Shown in pieces: positions 9,550 through 18,788 of a stretch of 64,000 nucleotides of DNA (position 1 is its first letter; every line of letters starts with the position of its first letter). This stretch comes from Massilia norwichensis (lineage in GTDB: Bacteria > Pseudomonadota > Gammaproteobacteria > Burkholderiales > Burkholderiaceae_D), in NCBI RefSeq assembly GCF_024753245.1, contig NZ_JANUGX010000013.1, positions 62,001-126,000 on the forward strand, read 5' to 3'. The notes beneath the pieces are model-generated. The model saw nothing but the letters and a program-made list of their open reading frames with translations. It ran no database searches and was not told where the DNA came from. The position numbers and the translations under genes were made by a program.

Positions 9550-12230
9550 TGGACGCGAACCGCTCCACCGCGCGCCGCTTCGGCCGCGTGCTCGAGACCC
9601 ACATCGCGCTGCCGCTGTTCGCGCTGCTGCCCCTGATCGCGATCTGGATCGCCACCTTCCACTTCATCGCCGCCGAACGCGACGCCGCCATCGCCGCCGC
9701 ACGCGACAACGCGCGCGAACAGGTCGATACCTACGAAGCGCAGATGGTGCGCAGCCTGACCGCGATCGACCAGACCCTGAAGGTGCTCAAATATGCGGTC
9801 GAACAGCACGGTGCCGACGGCGCGCTCGACGCCCTGCGCCGCCAGGGCCTGCTGCCGCCCTCGCTGGTGTTCGTGGCCGGCATCGCCGACCGTGACGGCA
9901 GGATGGTGGCCAGCAATCCGCCCCTGAAGCCGCTCGACATCTCGCGCGAGCGCTATTTCAGCGTGCATCGCGACGGCGAGACCACGATGCCGGCCGTGAG
10001 CCGCGCCGTCGGCGACGCCGCCAAGCTGGAACCGCACCTGCATTTCACGCGCCGCATCAACGACGCCGCCGGCCGCTTCGCCGGGGTTGCCCTCGTCGCC
10101 GTCGATCCGGCCTACTTCACCAGCGCCTACGAACACTCGCGCGAAGGGGAACTCGGCATGATCGGCCTGATCGGCGACGACGGCGTGGCGCGCGCGCTGC
10201 GCGTCGGCGACCGGGTCTCCTGGGGCCAGCAGGTCGCGCTCGATCGCATCGGCGACGATGCCATCGATCCGCATCCGACCGCGCCCGATGGCGTGGTGCG
10301 CTATGCCAGCGTGCGCCGCCTGCACGGTTTTCCGCTGTCGGCCGTGATCGGCCTGGCCGAGAGCGAGCAGATGGCGCAGTACAAGCGGAATCGCGGCAAG
10401 TACATCGTGGCCGCGCTGACCGGCAGTGCCCTGCTGATCGCCGTGGTCGGCCTGATCAGCGCCTGGTCCTGGCAGCTGGCCAAGGCGCGGCGCCGCGAGC
10501 GGCGCGCCCAGGCGACCTATGCGGCCGCCTCGGAAGCCAGCCTGGACGCCTTCTTCGTGCTGCGCAGCGTGACCGACGCCGACGGCCACGTGACCGACTT
10601 CCTGATCGAGGAAACCAACTCGCGCGCCGAACAGGTGACCGGCATCCGCAAGGCGGACATGCTCGGCCGCCTGGTCGGCGACATGCTGCCCTTCTACCGC
10701 GTGAACGGCATGTACGAGGAACTGCTGTCGGTGGTGGTCGACGGCAAGGCGGTCGAAACCGAATGGCAGGCCGCGACCTCGCCCGCGGTCGGCCGCTGGC
10801 TGCAGCGCCAGATCGTGCCGGTCGACGGCGGCGCGGTCGTCACCGTGCGCGACATCACCGAGCGCAAGCTGGCCGAGGAACGGATCCGCCACCTGGCCCA
10901 CCACGACGAGCTGACCGGCCTGCCGAACCGCAGCCTGATCCGCGACCGCCTCGACCAGGCGGTGCTGAACGCCCAGCGCAACGGCAAGCACCTGGCGCTG
11001 GCCTTCGTCGACCTGGACGGCTTCAAGCTGGTCAACGATGGCCTCGGCCACAGCGCCGGCGACGAGCTGCTCAAGGAAGTCGGGCGCCGCATGCAGGCCT
11101 GCCTGCGCCGCAACGACACCCTCGGCCGCCTGGGCGGCGACGAGTTCGTGATCCTGCTGCCGGACGTGTCCGGCGAGCCGCTGGCGATCACGCCGGTGCT
11201 GGAAAAGATCCGCCAGGCGGTGACCGAGCCGGTGCAGATCGGCGACCAGGCGGTGCAGGTCACCTGCAGCATGGGCGTGGTGATGTACCCGCGCGACGGC
11301 GACGACCCCAAGACCCTGATGATGAACGCCGATGCCGCGATGTACCGCGCCAAGGACCTGGGCAGCGACAACTTCCAGTTCTACACCCGCGAGATGAACG
11401 CCAGCGTCGAGGAAAAGCTGATGCTGCTGGAAGGGATGCGCAAGGCCTTCGATTCGACCCAGGCGGCGTCCGGCATCGCGCATGCGCCGGCCGGCCACTT
11501 CTTCCTGATGTACCAGCCCAAGGTCGACCTGCGCACCGGCCGCATCTTCGGGGTCGAGGCCCTGATCCGCTGGCGCCATCCGGAGCACGGGATGGTGCCG
11601 CCGCCGCGCTTCATCGGCCTGGCCGAGGAATCGGGCCTGATCGTCGCGATCGGCGAATGGGTGCTGCGCACCGCCTGCCGCCAGGCCCGGCTCTGGGCCG
11701 ATGCCGGCCTCGATCCGCTGACGGTGTCGGTCAACGTGTCGGCCCGCCAGTTCGAGGAAAAGCACCTGGTCGAACGCATCGCCGTGGCGCTGCGCGACAC
11801 CGGCCTGCCGCCCTGCGCGCTGGAGCTGGAAGTGACCGAGAGCCTCCTGATGCGCGACATGCAGCAGGCCGTCGAACGCATGCGCGAGCTGAAGGCGATG
11901 GGCGTCTCGCTGTCGATCGACGATTTCGGCACCGGCTATTCGAGCCTGTCGGCGCTGAAGTCCTTCCCGATCAGTACCCTGAAGATCGACAAATCCTTTG
12001 TGCGCGACCTCGCCCACAGCCTCGACGACCAGGCGATCGCGCTGGCCGTGATCTCGCTCGGCCACCGCCTGAACCTGCGCGTGATCGCCGAGGGCGTGGA
12101 GACCGGGGAGCAGCGCGAATTCCTGGCCGCCAACGAGTGCGACGAGATGCAGGGCTACCTGTTCTCGCCGCCGGTGCCGGCCGAACGCATCACCGAGATG
12201 CTGCAGGCCCAGGCCCGCAGGGTGGCCTGA
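9546..12230 (+). CDS. Cache-PAS-GGDEF-EAL membrane protein
   Basis: An 894-residue bifunctional cyclic-di-GMP enzyme. A membrane helix at about 18-38 and another at about 295-318 flank a periplasmic double-Cache-like domain. A PAS domain follows (about 325-440), then GGDEF (motif at 530-534, preceded by an RRND inhibitory site) and EAL (EAL motif 671-673, with DDFGTGYSSL, KIDKSF and AEGVET all present). Both catalytic domains look intact, so cyclase and phosphodiesterase activity are both possible. The ATG overlaps the preceding stop; a second ATG follows immediately. Translational coupling with the PstS-like protein points to ligand-controlled signalling. Confidence 0.92.
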   Translation: MMDANRSTARRFGRVLETHIALPLFALLPLIAIWIATFHFIAAERDAAIAAARDNAREQVDTYEAQMVRSLTAIDQTLKVLKYAVEQHGADGALDALRRQGLLPPSLVFVAGIADRDGRMVASNPPLKPLDISRERYFSVHRDGETTMPAVSRAVGDAAKLEPHLHFTRRINDAAGRFAGVALVAVDPAYFTSAYEHSREGELGMIGLIGDDGVARALRVGDRVSWGQQVALDRIGDDAIDPHPTAPDGVVRYASVRRLHGFPLSAVIGLAESEQMAQYKRNRGKYIVAALTGSALLIAVVGLISAWSWQLAKARRRERRAQATYAAASEASLDAFFVLRSVTDADGHVTDFLIEETNSRAEQVTGIRKADMLGRLVGDMLPFYRVNGMYEELLSVVVDGKAVETEWQAATSPAVGRWLQRQIVPVDGGAVVTVRDITERKLAEERIRHLAHHDELTGLPNRSLIRDRLDQAVLNAQRNGKHLALAFVDLDGFKLVNDGLGHSAGDELLKEVGRRMQACLRRNDTLGRLGGDEFVILLPDVSGEPLAITPVLEKIRQAVTEPVQIGDQAVQVTCSMGVVMYPRDGDDPKTLMMNADAAMYRAKDLGSDNFQFYTREMNASVEEKLMLLEGMRKAFDSTQAASGIAHAPAGHFFLMYQPKVDLRTGRIFGVEALIRWRHPEHGMVPPPRFIGLAEESGLIVAIGEWVLRTACRQARLWADAGLDPLTVSVNVSARQFEEKHLVERIAVALRDTGLPPCALELEVTESLLMRDMQQAVERMRELKAMGVSLSIDDFGTGYSSLSALKSFPISTLKIDKSFVRDLAHSLDDQAIALAVISLGHRLNLRVIAEGVETGEQREFLAANECDEMQGYLFSPPVPAERITEMLQAQARRVA

Positions 12231-12231
12231 C

Positions 12232-13338
12232 ATGGGACCGGCCGCGCTGTCCCGACTGCTGTTCGGCGCCGAGCCCAAGCTGCGCCGAATGATGTACTAC
12301 TGGGGCGCGACGGCGGCGCTGTACACCGTGTTCGTCGGCCTGCTGACCGACGCCGGCGAGCGCGGCCTCATCGACCGCGGCGATGCGCTCGGGCTGGCCG
12401 CGTACACCGCCGCCGGCATCGTCGGGTCCTACCTGCTCGTGCGGCTGGGCGCCAGGTTCGGGCTGGCGCCGACCGGCGCCGCCGCGCTGCAGGCGGTGTT
12501 CGGCATCAGCTGCAACATGTGGGCGTATTCGATTACCGGGCCCCTGCGCGGCGCCACGCTGATGGGATTGATGGTCGTGGTGGTGTTCTGCACCTTCGCG
12601 CTGCGTCCGCGCCAGACCCTGGCGCTGACCGCCGTCGGCCTGGCCGCCATGGGCGCCACGATGTGGTGGCACCAGGCCCACGACCCGCTGCATTATCCGC
12701 CGCTGGTGGAAGGCCTGACCTTCGCCATCATGGCCGGCTGCTCGATGACGGTGACCCTGCTGACCGGCGAGGCCAGCAAGCTGCGCGCACGCCTGAAAGC
12801 GCAGAAGGAAGACCTGGTCACGGCGCTGGACACGATCCGCACCCTGGCCACGGTGGACGAACTGACGGCGCTGTCGAACCGGCGCCACATGAACGAGATG
12901 CTGGCCCAGGAAGAGCGGCGCCACGGCGCCGGCATGCCGGGCCGCGACACCTGCATCGCCCTGCTCGACATCGACTTCTTCAAGCAGATCAATGACCGCC
13001 ACGGCCACGCCACCGGCGACGAGGTGCTGCGCAGCTTCGCGCAGGCCGCGCGCGCCGAACTGCGTGCCGGCGACGTGCTGGCGCGCTGGGGCGGCGAGGA
13101 ATTCCTGCTGATGCTGCCCGACACCGAAGAAGCCGCGGCGCTGGCGGTGGTCGAGCGCATCCGCGCCCGGGTCGCACTCCTGCAGTTCGAAGGGATGGCG
13201 CCGGAGCGCCGCATCAGCTTCTCGGCGGGCCTGACCGCGCGCCGCGGCACCGAGGCGCTGGCCGATACCGTCAATCGCGCCGACAAGGCGCTCTACCAAG
13301 CCAAGTCGTCGGGACGCGATAGGACCGTGGTGGCGTAG
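12232..13338 (+). CDS. Membrane-bound diguanylate cyclase
   Basis: A 368-residue protein with about six N-terminal membrane helices (residues about 20-180), a short coiled coil and a C-terminal GGDEF domain. The motif is GGEEF starting at residue 287, with an RAGD inhibitory site five residues before. The metal and substrate motifs LLDIDFFKQINDRHGHATGD are intact. It begins 1 bp after the stop of the GGDEF-EAL gene, so the operon carries two enzymes that can make cyclic di-GMP. Its TAG stop lies inside a dispersed palindromic repeat. Confidence 0.9.
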   Translation: MGPAALSRLLFGAEPKLRRMMYYWGATAALYTVFVGLLTDAGERGLIDRGDALGLAAYTAAGIVGSYLLVRLGARFGLAPTGAAALQAVFGISCNMWAYSITGPLRGATLMGLMVVVVFCTFALRPRQTLALTAVGLAAMGATMWWHQAHDPLHYPPLVEGLTFAIMAGCSMTVTLLTGEASKLRARLKAQKEDLVTALDTIRTLATVDELTALSNRRHMNEMLAQEERRHGAGMPGRDTCIALLDIDFFKQINDRHGHATGDEVLRSFAQAARAELRAGDVLARWGGEEFLLMLPDTEEAAALAVVERIRARVALLQFEGMAPERRISFSAGLTARRGTEALADTVNRADKALYQAKSSGRDRTVVA

Positions 13339-13379
13339 GGCGGGCGCGGCCGGCGTAGGCACCCCGTGCCCACCCTACC
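13335..13379. repeat. Dispersed GC-rich palindromic repeat, copy 1
   Basis: This short element fills the gap between two convergent genes and supplies the TAG stop of the diguanylate cyclase. Its first 37 bp match 62325-62361 with one mismatch. The right end (GTGCCCACCCTACC) is the complement of part of 62299-62323. It may act as a bidirectional terminator. Confidence 0.75.
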
Positions 13380-13383
13380 CCGA

Positions 13384-13926
13384 TCAGCGCGTGGCCATCA
13401 GGCGCGTCACCAGCGCGTCCGGATCGGCGTCCATCGTCAGCAGCGCGGCATGGGCCGGGCGCACGAAGCCCTGCTCCACCATGTGGCCGACGAAGCTGGC
13501 CAGGCCATCGTAGAAGCCTTTCGCGTTCAGCAGGCCGATCGGCTTGGCGTGGATGCCCAGCTGGGCCCAGGTCACCATCTCGAACAGCTCTTCCAGCGTA
13601 CCCATCCCGCCCGGCATGGCGATGAAACCGTCCGCCAGGTTCGACATCATGGCTTTGCGCTCGTGCATGTCCTTGACCACGAACTGGCGCGTCAGGCCGG
13701 TGTGGCCGACTTCGCGCTCGAGCAGCGCGCGCGGGATCACGCCGGTGACTTCGCCGCCAAGGCGCAGCACTTCATCAGCGATCACACCCATCAGGCCGAC
13801 CTTGCCGCCGCCGTAGACCAGGCCGATATTGTGTTCGACCAGCACGCGGGCCAGGCCGCGCGCAGCCTCGGCGTACAGAGGATCGGCGCCGGGCGAGGCG
13901 CCGCAGTAGACAGCGATGGCTTTCAT
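13384..13926 (-). CDS. LOG family protein (nucleoside 5'-monophosphate phosphoribohydrolase)
   Basis: 180 residues, the normal LOG length. It starts with AVYCGASPG and contains YGGGKVGLMG and the catalytic PGGMGTLEE motif (about residues 105-113). LOG proteins cleave nucleotide 5'-monophosphates to the base and ribose 5-phosphate, including cytokinin ribotides; in bacteria outside plants it is probably nucleotide salvage or detoxification. Its ATG overlaps the stop of the TetR gene by four bases, so the two are co-translated. Confidence 0.9.
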   Translation of the reverse strand: MKAIAVYCGASPGADPLYAEAARGLARVLVEHNIGLVYGGGKVGLMGVIADEVLRLGGEVTGVIPRALLEREVGHTGLTRQFVVKDMHERKAMMSNLADGFIAMPGGMGTLEELFEMVTWAQLGIHAKPIGLLNAKGFYDGLASFVGHMVEQGFVRPAHAALLTMDADPDALVTRLMATR

Positions 13927-14615
13927 GCTTTTCCTTCGGGGGGCAACTGCTTCAGGTAGTCTTCGGACAGGCGCTGGAACAGCTCCCGGGTTTCGCCGCG
14001 CAGGTAGGGGCCGACCATCGACAACACCTGGTAGCAGCCGCGCGCGAGGGCATCGGCGATCGCCTGCTGCTCGCTGTACTTGCGCGGGTTGCGCACATAT
14101 TCGTAGGACAGCCAGTAGGTCGCCACCACCACCATGTTGGTGGCCATCGCGCCGATCTGGGCTTCGCCGGCTTCCAGCGAGCCTTCGCTACGCAGGTCTT
14201 CGCAGAGCTGGCGCGCGACCTTGATCTTGTGCGCCAGGATGGCCTTGAAGTGCAGCTCCAGCTTGCGGTTGCGCGACAGCAGGTCGTTCAGGTCGCGGTA
14301 GAAAAAGCGATAGCGCCAGATCAGTTCGAACATCATGCGCAGGTAGAGCCAGACGTCCTCCAGGTTCGAGCGGCGCCCGGCCGGCACGGTCAGCATGCGC
14401 CCGATCTCGGCTTCGAACTGGGCGAAGATCGAATTGACGATGTCGTCCTTGTTCCGGAAGTGGTAATACAAATTCCCCGGAGAGATGTTCATCTCTTCGG
14501 CGATCACGGTGGTCGTGATGTTCGGCTCGCCAAATTCATTGAACAGCCTGAGCGACAGTTCGAGAATCCGTTCGCGGGTCCGGCGGGGCGCTTTCTGTTG
14601 CATGGAAGACGGCAT
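13923..14615 (-). CDS. TetR/AcrR family transcriptional regulator
   Basis: About 230 residues from the ATG at 14615; a GTG at 14642 and an ATG at 14603 are alternatives, and none has a clear Shine-Dalgarno. The N-terminal helix-turn-helix is clear: RERILELSLRLFNEFG, then TTTVIAEEMNISPGNLYYHF, followed by KDDIV. The ligand domain is long and helical, rich in Arg and Tyr. It is translationally coupled to the LOG gene. The target genes are not evident. Confidence 0.85.
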   Translation of the reverse strand: MPSSMQQKAPRRTRERILELSLRLFNEFGEPNITTTVIAEEMNISPGNLYYHFRNKDDIVNSIFAQFEAEIGRMLTVPAGRRSNLEDVWLYLRMMFELIWRYRFFYRDLNDLLSRNRKLELHFKAILAHKIKVARQLCEDLRSEGSLEAGEAQIGAMATNMVVVATYWLSYEYVRNPRKYSEQQAIADALARGCYQVLSMVGPYLRGETRELFQRLSEDYLKQLPPEGKA

Positions 14616-14678
14616 GGTTGAAATCACCCGCAAGGATAACACCGACGCCGCGCCGCGGCCATATCGGCGGGGTCCGGC

Positions 14679-15479
14679 CTAGTGCCGGCCGGCGCGTTCG
14701 CGCTGCAGGGCGAAGGCGGCGCGCAGGTCCTCGCGCAGCGCACCCGCGACCCAGGGCTTGACCAGGTGGCGGTCGACCAGGCCGGCGGCGCAGGCACGGT
14801 CGATCGCTTCCAGCTCCGAAGGTCCGGACAGGCCGGACAGGATCAGGCGCACGGTGCGCGGCCAGGCGCGGCACACGCGGGCCATCAGGTCGGTGCCCTG
14901 CATGCCGGGCATGGACTGGTCGGACAGCACCACATCGACCGGGTGGCGCTCCAGCAGCGCCAGCGCTTCCTCGCCGGAGCCGGCGCTGAGGATGCGCCAG
15001 GGTTCGCTGTCGAGGGCATCGACCAGCACGTCGCGCATGAAGGCATCGTCGTCGACCACCAGCAGGGTCGGCAGGCCGGACGGCGCGTCCGCGCCGGCTG
15101 CATCGGCCGCCGGCGCCGGCAGGAAGGCCTCGACCTCGGCGACGAAGCTGGCCGGCTCGATCGGCTTGCACAGGTAGCCGTCGAAGCCGGCGGCGCGTAC
15201 CCGCTCGCGGTCGCCGTCGAGGGCCAGCGCGCTGACGGCCACCAGCGGCATCCGCGCGCAGACTGGATCGGCCTTCAGTGCGCGCGCCACCGCGTAGCCA
15301 TCCAGCGAGGGCAGGCGCAGGTCGCAGACCACGAGGTCGGGCCGGCTGTCGAGCGCCAGGCGCAGGCCGCGGGCGCCATCGTCGGCGCCGGCCACCGTGT
15401 GCCCGGCTTCCCGCAGCAGCATCGCCATCAACTCGCTGGTGGGAAGATCGTCTTCGACGATGAGAATGCGCGCGGACAT
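14679..15479 (-). CDS. Response regulator with two receiver domains
   Basis: 266 residues, containing two REC domains and no output domain. REC1 covers about 1-120 (acidic pair EDD, phospho-acceptor Asp in VVCDLRLP, Lys in CKPIE). REC2 covers about 137-255 (VDDD, Asp in VVLSDQSMPGM, Lys in VKPW). Both sets of catalytic residues are intact. An Ala/Gly-rich linker joins them. No histidine kinase is adjacent. It may act in a phosphorelay or by binding a partner such as a GGDEF protein; that is inference. The start is the ATG at 15479, at the first beta strand of REC1. Confidence 0.88.
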   Translation of the reverse strand: MSARILIVEDDLPTSELMAMLLREAGHTVAGADDGARGLRLALDSRPDLVVCDLRLPSLDGYAVARALKADPVCARMPLVAVSALALDGDRERVRAAGFDGYLCKPIEPASFVAEVEAFLPAPAADAAGADAPSGLPTLLVVDDDAFMRDVLVDALDSEPWRILSAGSGEEALALLERHPVDVVLSDQSMPGMQGTDLMARVCRAWPRTVRLILSGLSGPSELEAIDRACAAGLVDRHLVKPWVAGALREDLRAAFALQRERAGRH

Positions 15480-15535
15480 GGCCTGTCTCCCTGGGACCGT
15501 TGGTGTCGTTTGTATTGACTTTAACACCGCGGCGA

Positions 15536-16450
15536 TCAGGAAACCAGTGCCGCCAGCTCTTCCATCACGGCCGCCAGCACGCGCGGATTGCTGCCGAGGG
15601 CGACGTGGCCGATGCCGCCGAATTCGAGGTTGCGCGCGCCGGGCAGGCGGCTCGATTCCTGCGGCGCGACGATGTTGTCGTGGTGGGTGTAGAGCGAGGT
15701 GACGAGGGCGCGGGTGGCGGCGTCCTCCCCCTGCGCCAGCGCCTGCAGCCAGGGACTGCCGGGGCGCATCTGGAAGGCGTTCTGTCCCAGGCCGAAACGG
15801 GCCAGCGCGGTGCCGTGGTGCGGCGTGCCGAGCGTGAGCACGCGCGCGACGCGCCGGGTGCCGTGGTCGCGCATCCAGGCCCGCGCGACCAGCCCGCCCA
15901 TGCTGTGGGCGACGATCGCGATCTTTTGCGCGCCGGTGCGGGCGCACAGGTCCTGCACCGCCTTTTCGACGAGCGGCACATAGGCGTCGATGCTGCCGGC
16001 GACCGGCTCCAGGTCGACGCTGGCGTGGCTGATGCGGGCCGCGTCGAGCAGCGGCGTCAGATGCGTCCAGTAGCCGCTGTTGCAGCCGTAGCCGTGCAGG
16101 AGCAGCACCGGTACATGCCTGCTGTCCGGGTGGATGCGCGTGGCGGCGCAGGCGCGCGGCACCTGCCAGGAGGTCACCAGCATGCTGGCCTTGAACTCTT
16201 CGGCCAGCAGGCGCAGGCGGGCTTTGGGGCCGAGCCGGAAGGCGCTGGGGGTGGCGCTGGCGAACCAGCCGGCCATCGCGAAGTTGTTCATATTGATCAG
16301 CAGGCGCACCAGCGCCACGCAGGCGAGGCCGATCAGCGCCGCCTGCCAGGGCGCGATCCCGGCGCGCGCCGTTAGCGCCCAGGCGATCAGCGCCGCCGCG
16401 CCCAGCTGCACCAGCAGCAGCGTGCGCAGCAGGCGGCGCGCGCTTTTCAT
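15536..16450 (-). CDS. Membrane-anchored alpha/beta hydrolase, lipase-like
   Basis: 304 residues. Two hydrophobic N-terminal segments (about 8-28 and 33-52) suggest membrane anchoring. The hydrolase core has the oxyanion-loop LLLHGYGCNSGYW, the nucleophile elbow AHSMGG, LGTPHHGT, and the likely acid and base residues in HHDNIVAPQES and GIGHVALG, as in bacterial triacylglycerol lipases and esterases. It ends the GMC oxidoreductase operon (4 bp gap). Together they may process a lipid or sterol-like substrate, which is inference. Confidence 0.82.
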   Translation of the reverse strand: MKSARRLLRTLLLVQLGAAALIAWALTARAGIAPWQAALIGLACVALVRLLINMNNFAMAGWFASATPSAFRLGPKARLRLLAEEFKASMLVTSWQVPRACAATRIHPDSRHVPVLLLHGYGCNSGYWTHLTPLLDAARISHASVDLEPVAGSIDAYVPLVEKAVQDLCARTGAQKIAIVAHSMGGLVARAWMRDHGTRRVARVLTLGTPHHGTALARFGLGQNAFQMRPGSPWLQALAQGEDAATRALVTSLYTHHDNIVAPQESSRLPGARNLEFGGIGHVALGSNPRVLAAVMEELAALVS

Positions 16451-16454
16451 GGCT

Positions 16455-18122
16455 TCACGCGGCTTGCACCGGCGCTCCCGCGGCCGGCGCCGGGGCCGCC
16501 ACCGGACGCGCGGCCGGACGGCCGGTCAGGGACTGCGCCAGTTCGCTGGCCAGGCGTGCCGTGATGCCGTAGATCGACAGCTGCGGATTGGCGCCGATCG
16601 AGGTCGGGAACAGCGAGCCGTCATGCACCGAGAGGTTCGCCAGGCCGTGGTAGCGCCCATCCGGGCCGGTCACGCCGGCGCGCGGGTCCCCTGCCATCAT
16701 GCAGCCGCCCATCACGTGGGCCGAGGCGACCTTGGTCAGGTGCGGGCGGTAAGGCAGCGCGGCGATGCCCTGCTGCGCCTCTTTCCACGACGCGTAGCGC
16801 GGCGCGGTCTCGTGCGCCACCTGCACCGCCGTGGCGCCGGCCGCGAACTGGATCTCGGCCATGGTGAGCAAGGCGCGGCGCGCGCCGTCCCACAGCGGCT
16901 CGTTCAGCGGATAGTCGAGCACCGGCGCGCCGCCGGCTGCCAGCTGCACGCTGCCGCCCTGCGATTCGGGGTGGAAGCCGTCGCGCAGCAGCGCCAGCGT
17001 GCCCTGCAGGTGCGGGAACTGGCGCATCATCCCGGCGTGGCTGGCGCCGAAGCCGGTCATGGTGGTCGCCAGCAGCACCGGGTGCAGCGGCGGCGCTTCC
17101 AGCTTGTAGCCGAGCGGGCCGTCGATCGCCTGGGTGTGCAGGAAGTGGTCCGAGTAGACGGTCTGCGGCGCGCCGGCATAGCCTTCGACGCGCTGCGGGA
17201 ACAGCGCCGCCGACACCAGGGTCGGGTGCAGGAAGGTGCGCTTGCCGAGCAGGCGGTTGGGATCGGGCGCCTTCGAACGCAGCAGCAGCGCCGGCGAATT
17301 GATCGCGCCGCCGGCCAGCACATAGTGCTTCGCGCGCAGGCGTAGGCGGCGGCCGGTCGGCTGCAGGCCGGCGGCGTCGAGCGCGCTGCATTCGAGTCCC
17401 GCGATCCGTTCGCCATGGATCAGGAAACGCTCGGCGCGGGCGCGCGTCACCAGCGTGGCGCCATGCTCGAGCGCCGAGGGGATCGTCGATACCAGCATCG
17501 ACTGCTTGGCATTGGTCGGGCAGCCCATGCCGCAATAGCCGAGGTTCCAGCAGCCGTTGACGTTGCGGCGGATGAAGCCGGTCGGGATGCCCAGCTTTTC
17601 CGCACCGCGCCGCAGCAGGTCGTTGTTTTCGTTGGGCGGCGCCTGCCAGTCTCCGACGTGCAGGCGCGCTTCCATCAGTTCGAACCAGGGCTTGAGCGCC
17701 GCTTCGCTGTAGCTGTCCAGGCCATGGCGCTGCTGCCAGAATTTCAGGGTGTCGGGCGGAGTGCGGAAGCTCGAGGTCCAGTTGACCGTGGTCGAGCCGC
17801 CGACGGTGCGCCCCTGCAGGATGGTGATCGCCTTGTCCTTGGTCTTGCGCGCGGCCGACTCCTGGTACAGCGTCGGATAGGCTTCCTCTTCGCGCATGCG
17901 GAAGTCGCGCGAGGACTGCAGCGAGCCTTCCTCGACGATGATGACCGACAGGCCGCTCAGGGCCAGGATCTCGGCGCTGACGCCGCCGCCGGCGCCGCTG
18001 CCGATGACGATGACGTCGGCGTCGAGCGTGCGGTCGGCATCGAGGCGGGCGCCGTCGATGACCTTCCAGCCGCGCGCCAGGCCGGCCGCGACCGGATCGG
18101 GGATGATCTTGATGTTACTCAT
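16455..18122 (-). CDS. GMC family FAD-dependent oxidoreductase
   Basis: 555 residues. The N-terminal Rossmann motif VIGSGAGGGVSAEILALSG binds FAD; GRTVGGSTTVNW and the Cys-containing CGMGCPTNAKQS follow; the C-terminus has SAHVMGGCMMAG and HDGSLFPTSIGANPQLSI with the usual GMC catalytic His region. There is no signal peptide, but the gene before it codes a small Tat-signal protein, as in gluconate and fructose dehydrogenase complexes in which the small subunit carries the large one across the membrane. The substrate is probably an alcohol or sugar; it cannot be read from sequence. Confidence 0.88.
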   Translation of the reverse strand: MSNIKIIPDPVAAGLARGWKVIDGARLDADRTLDADVIVIGSGAGGGVSAEILALSGLSVIIVEEGSLQSSRDFRMREEEAYPTLYQESAARKTKDKAITILQGRTVGGSTTVNWTSSFRTPPDTLKFWQQRHGLDSYSEAALKPWFELMEARLHVGDWQAPPNENNDLLRRGAEKLGIPTGFIRRNVNGCWNLGYCGMGCPTNAKQSMLVSTIPSALEHGATLVTRARAERFLIHGERIAGLECSALDAAGLQPTGRRLRLRAKHYVLAGGAINSPALLLRSKAPDPNRLLGKRTFLHPTLVSAALFPQRVEGYAGAPQTVYSDHFLHTQAIDGPLGYKLEAPPLHPVLLATTMTGFGASHAGMMRQFPHLQGTLALLRDGFHPESQGGSVQLAAGGAPVLDYPLNEPLWDGARRALLTMAEIQFAAGATAVQVAHETAPRYASWKEAQQGIAALPYRPHLTKVASAHVMGGCMMAGDPRAGVTGPDGRYHGLANLSVHDGSLFPTSIGANPQLSIYGITARLASELAQSLTGRPAARPVAAPAPAAGAPVQAA

Positions 18123-18131
18123 GCCAGCTCC

Positions 18132-18653
18132 TCAAGCGAGTTCCTTCAGCGGTCCGGGATAGCCGATCGCCGCCCAGTTGGCGGCATCGCTGTACCAGCT
18201 GCCCAGCACCAGGTCGTGCAGGGCCTGGTAGGCGGTGCGCAGCAGCGCGAGGCGGTGGGTGCGCCAGTCCTGCAGCCAGTCGGTGACCTCGGCGTCGGTG
18301 GCTTCGGTCCAGCCGTGCGGAATGCCGGTCAGCAGGCGGCGCGCCGGGCCCAGCGCCAGCAGGCCGAACAAATCCTGCACTTCCTGCTGGGTGGCCAGCG
18401 GCAGGCCGAGGATGGTCTGGTGCAGGCGCTCCGTGACGGACCCGATCGCCTGTTGGCGCGCTTGAGCCTCGGTCGGCAGCACCCCGGCCAGGATCGCCGG
18501 CACGATCGCGTGCATGGCGTCGCGCGCCTCGCCGTCGAGCACGAAGCCCTTGGGCGCAGGCGGATGCGTGGCGCGGTAAATGCCGCCGCCGGCGGCAAGC
18601 ACGAGCGCCGCCAGGGCGCCCGCCTTCAGGAAGGATCTGCGGCTTGTCTCCAT
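18132..18653 (-). CDS. Tat-signal small subunit, gluconate dehydrogenase subunit 3-like
   Basis: 173 residues. The N-terminus RRSFLKAGALAALVLAAGGG is a textbook twin-arginine signal. The rest is helical and resembles the small subunits of membrane sugar dehydrogenases. It lies 9 bp before the GMC gene, so I infer that it chaperones and exports that enzyme. The C-terminal SWYSDAANWAAIGYPGP matches the aromatic tail of such subunits. Confidence 0.8.
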   Translation of the reverse strand: METSRRSFLKAGALAALVLAAGGGIYRATHPPAPKGFVLDGEARDAMHAIVPAILAGVLPTEAQARQQAIGSVTERLHQTILGLPLATQQEVQDLFGLLALGPARRLLTGIPHGWTEATDAEVTDWLQDWRTHRLALLRTAYQALHDLVLGSWYSDAANWAAIGYPGPLKELA

Positions 18654-18751
18654 ATCGAACCCTTATCTTTCTTTTTTATCTAGTGTAAGCGAAAGATTCG
18701 TGGGGAAAACGCGCAAAACTAGAGCGCCGCGTCTAGCTTGCCGCGAGGCTC

Positions 18752-18788
18752 TTTCCAAAATTCGGGGTCTGACCCCGGTTTTTGGAAA
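18752..18788. repeat. REP-like palindrome, GGGGTCTGACCCC core
   Basis: 37 bp with outer arms TTTCCAAAA and TTTTGGAAA and inner arms CGGGGTC and GACCCCG around a single T. It touches the TAA stop of trmJ (18789-18791). The same sequence family occurs at 22390-22469. It may terminate trmJ transcription. No repeat-associated transposase gene is in the window. Confidence 0.85.
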
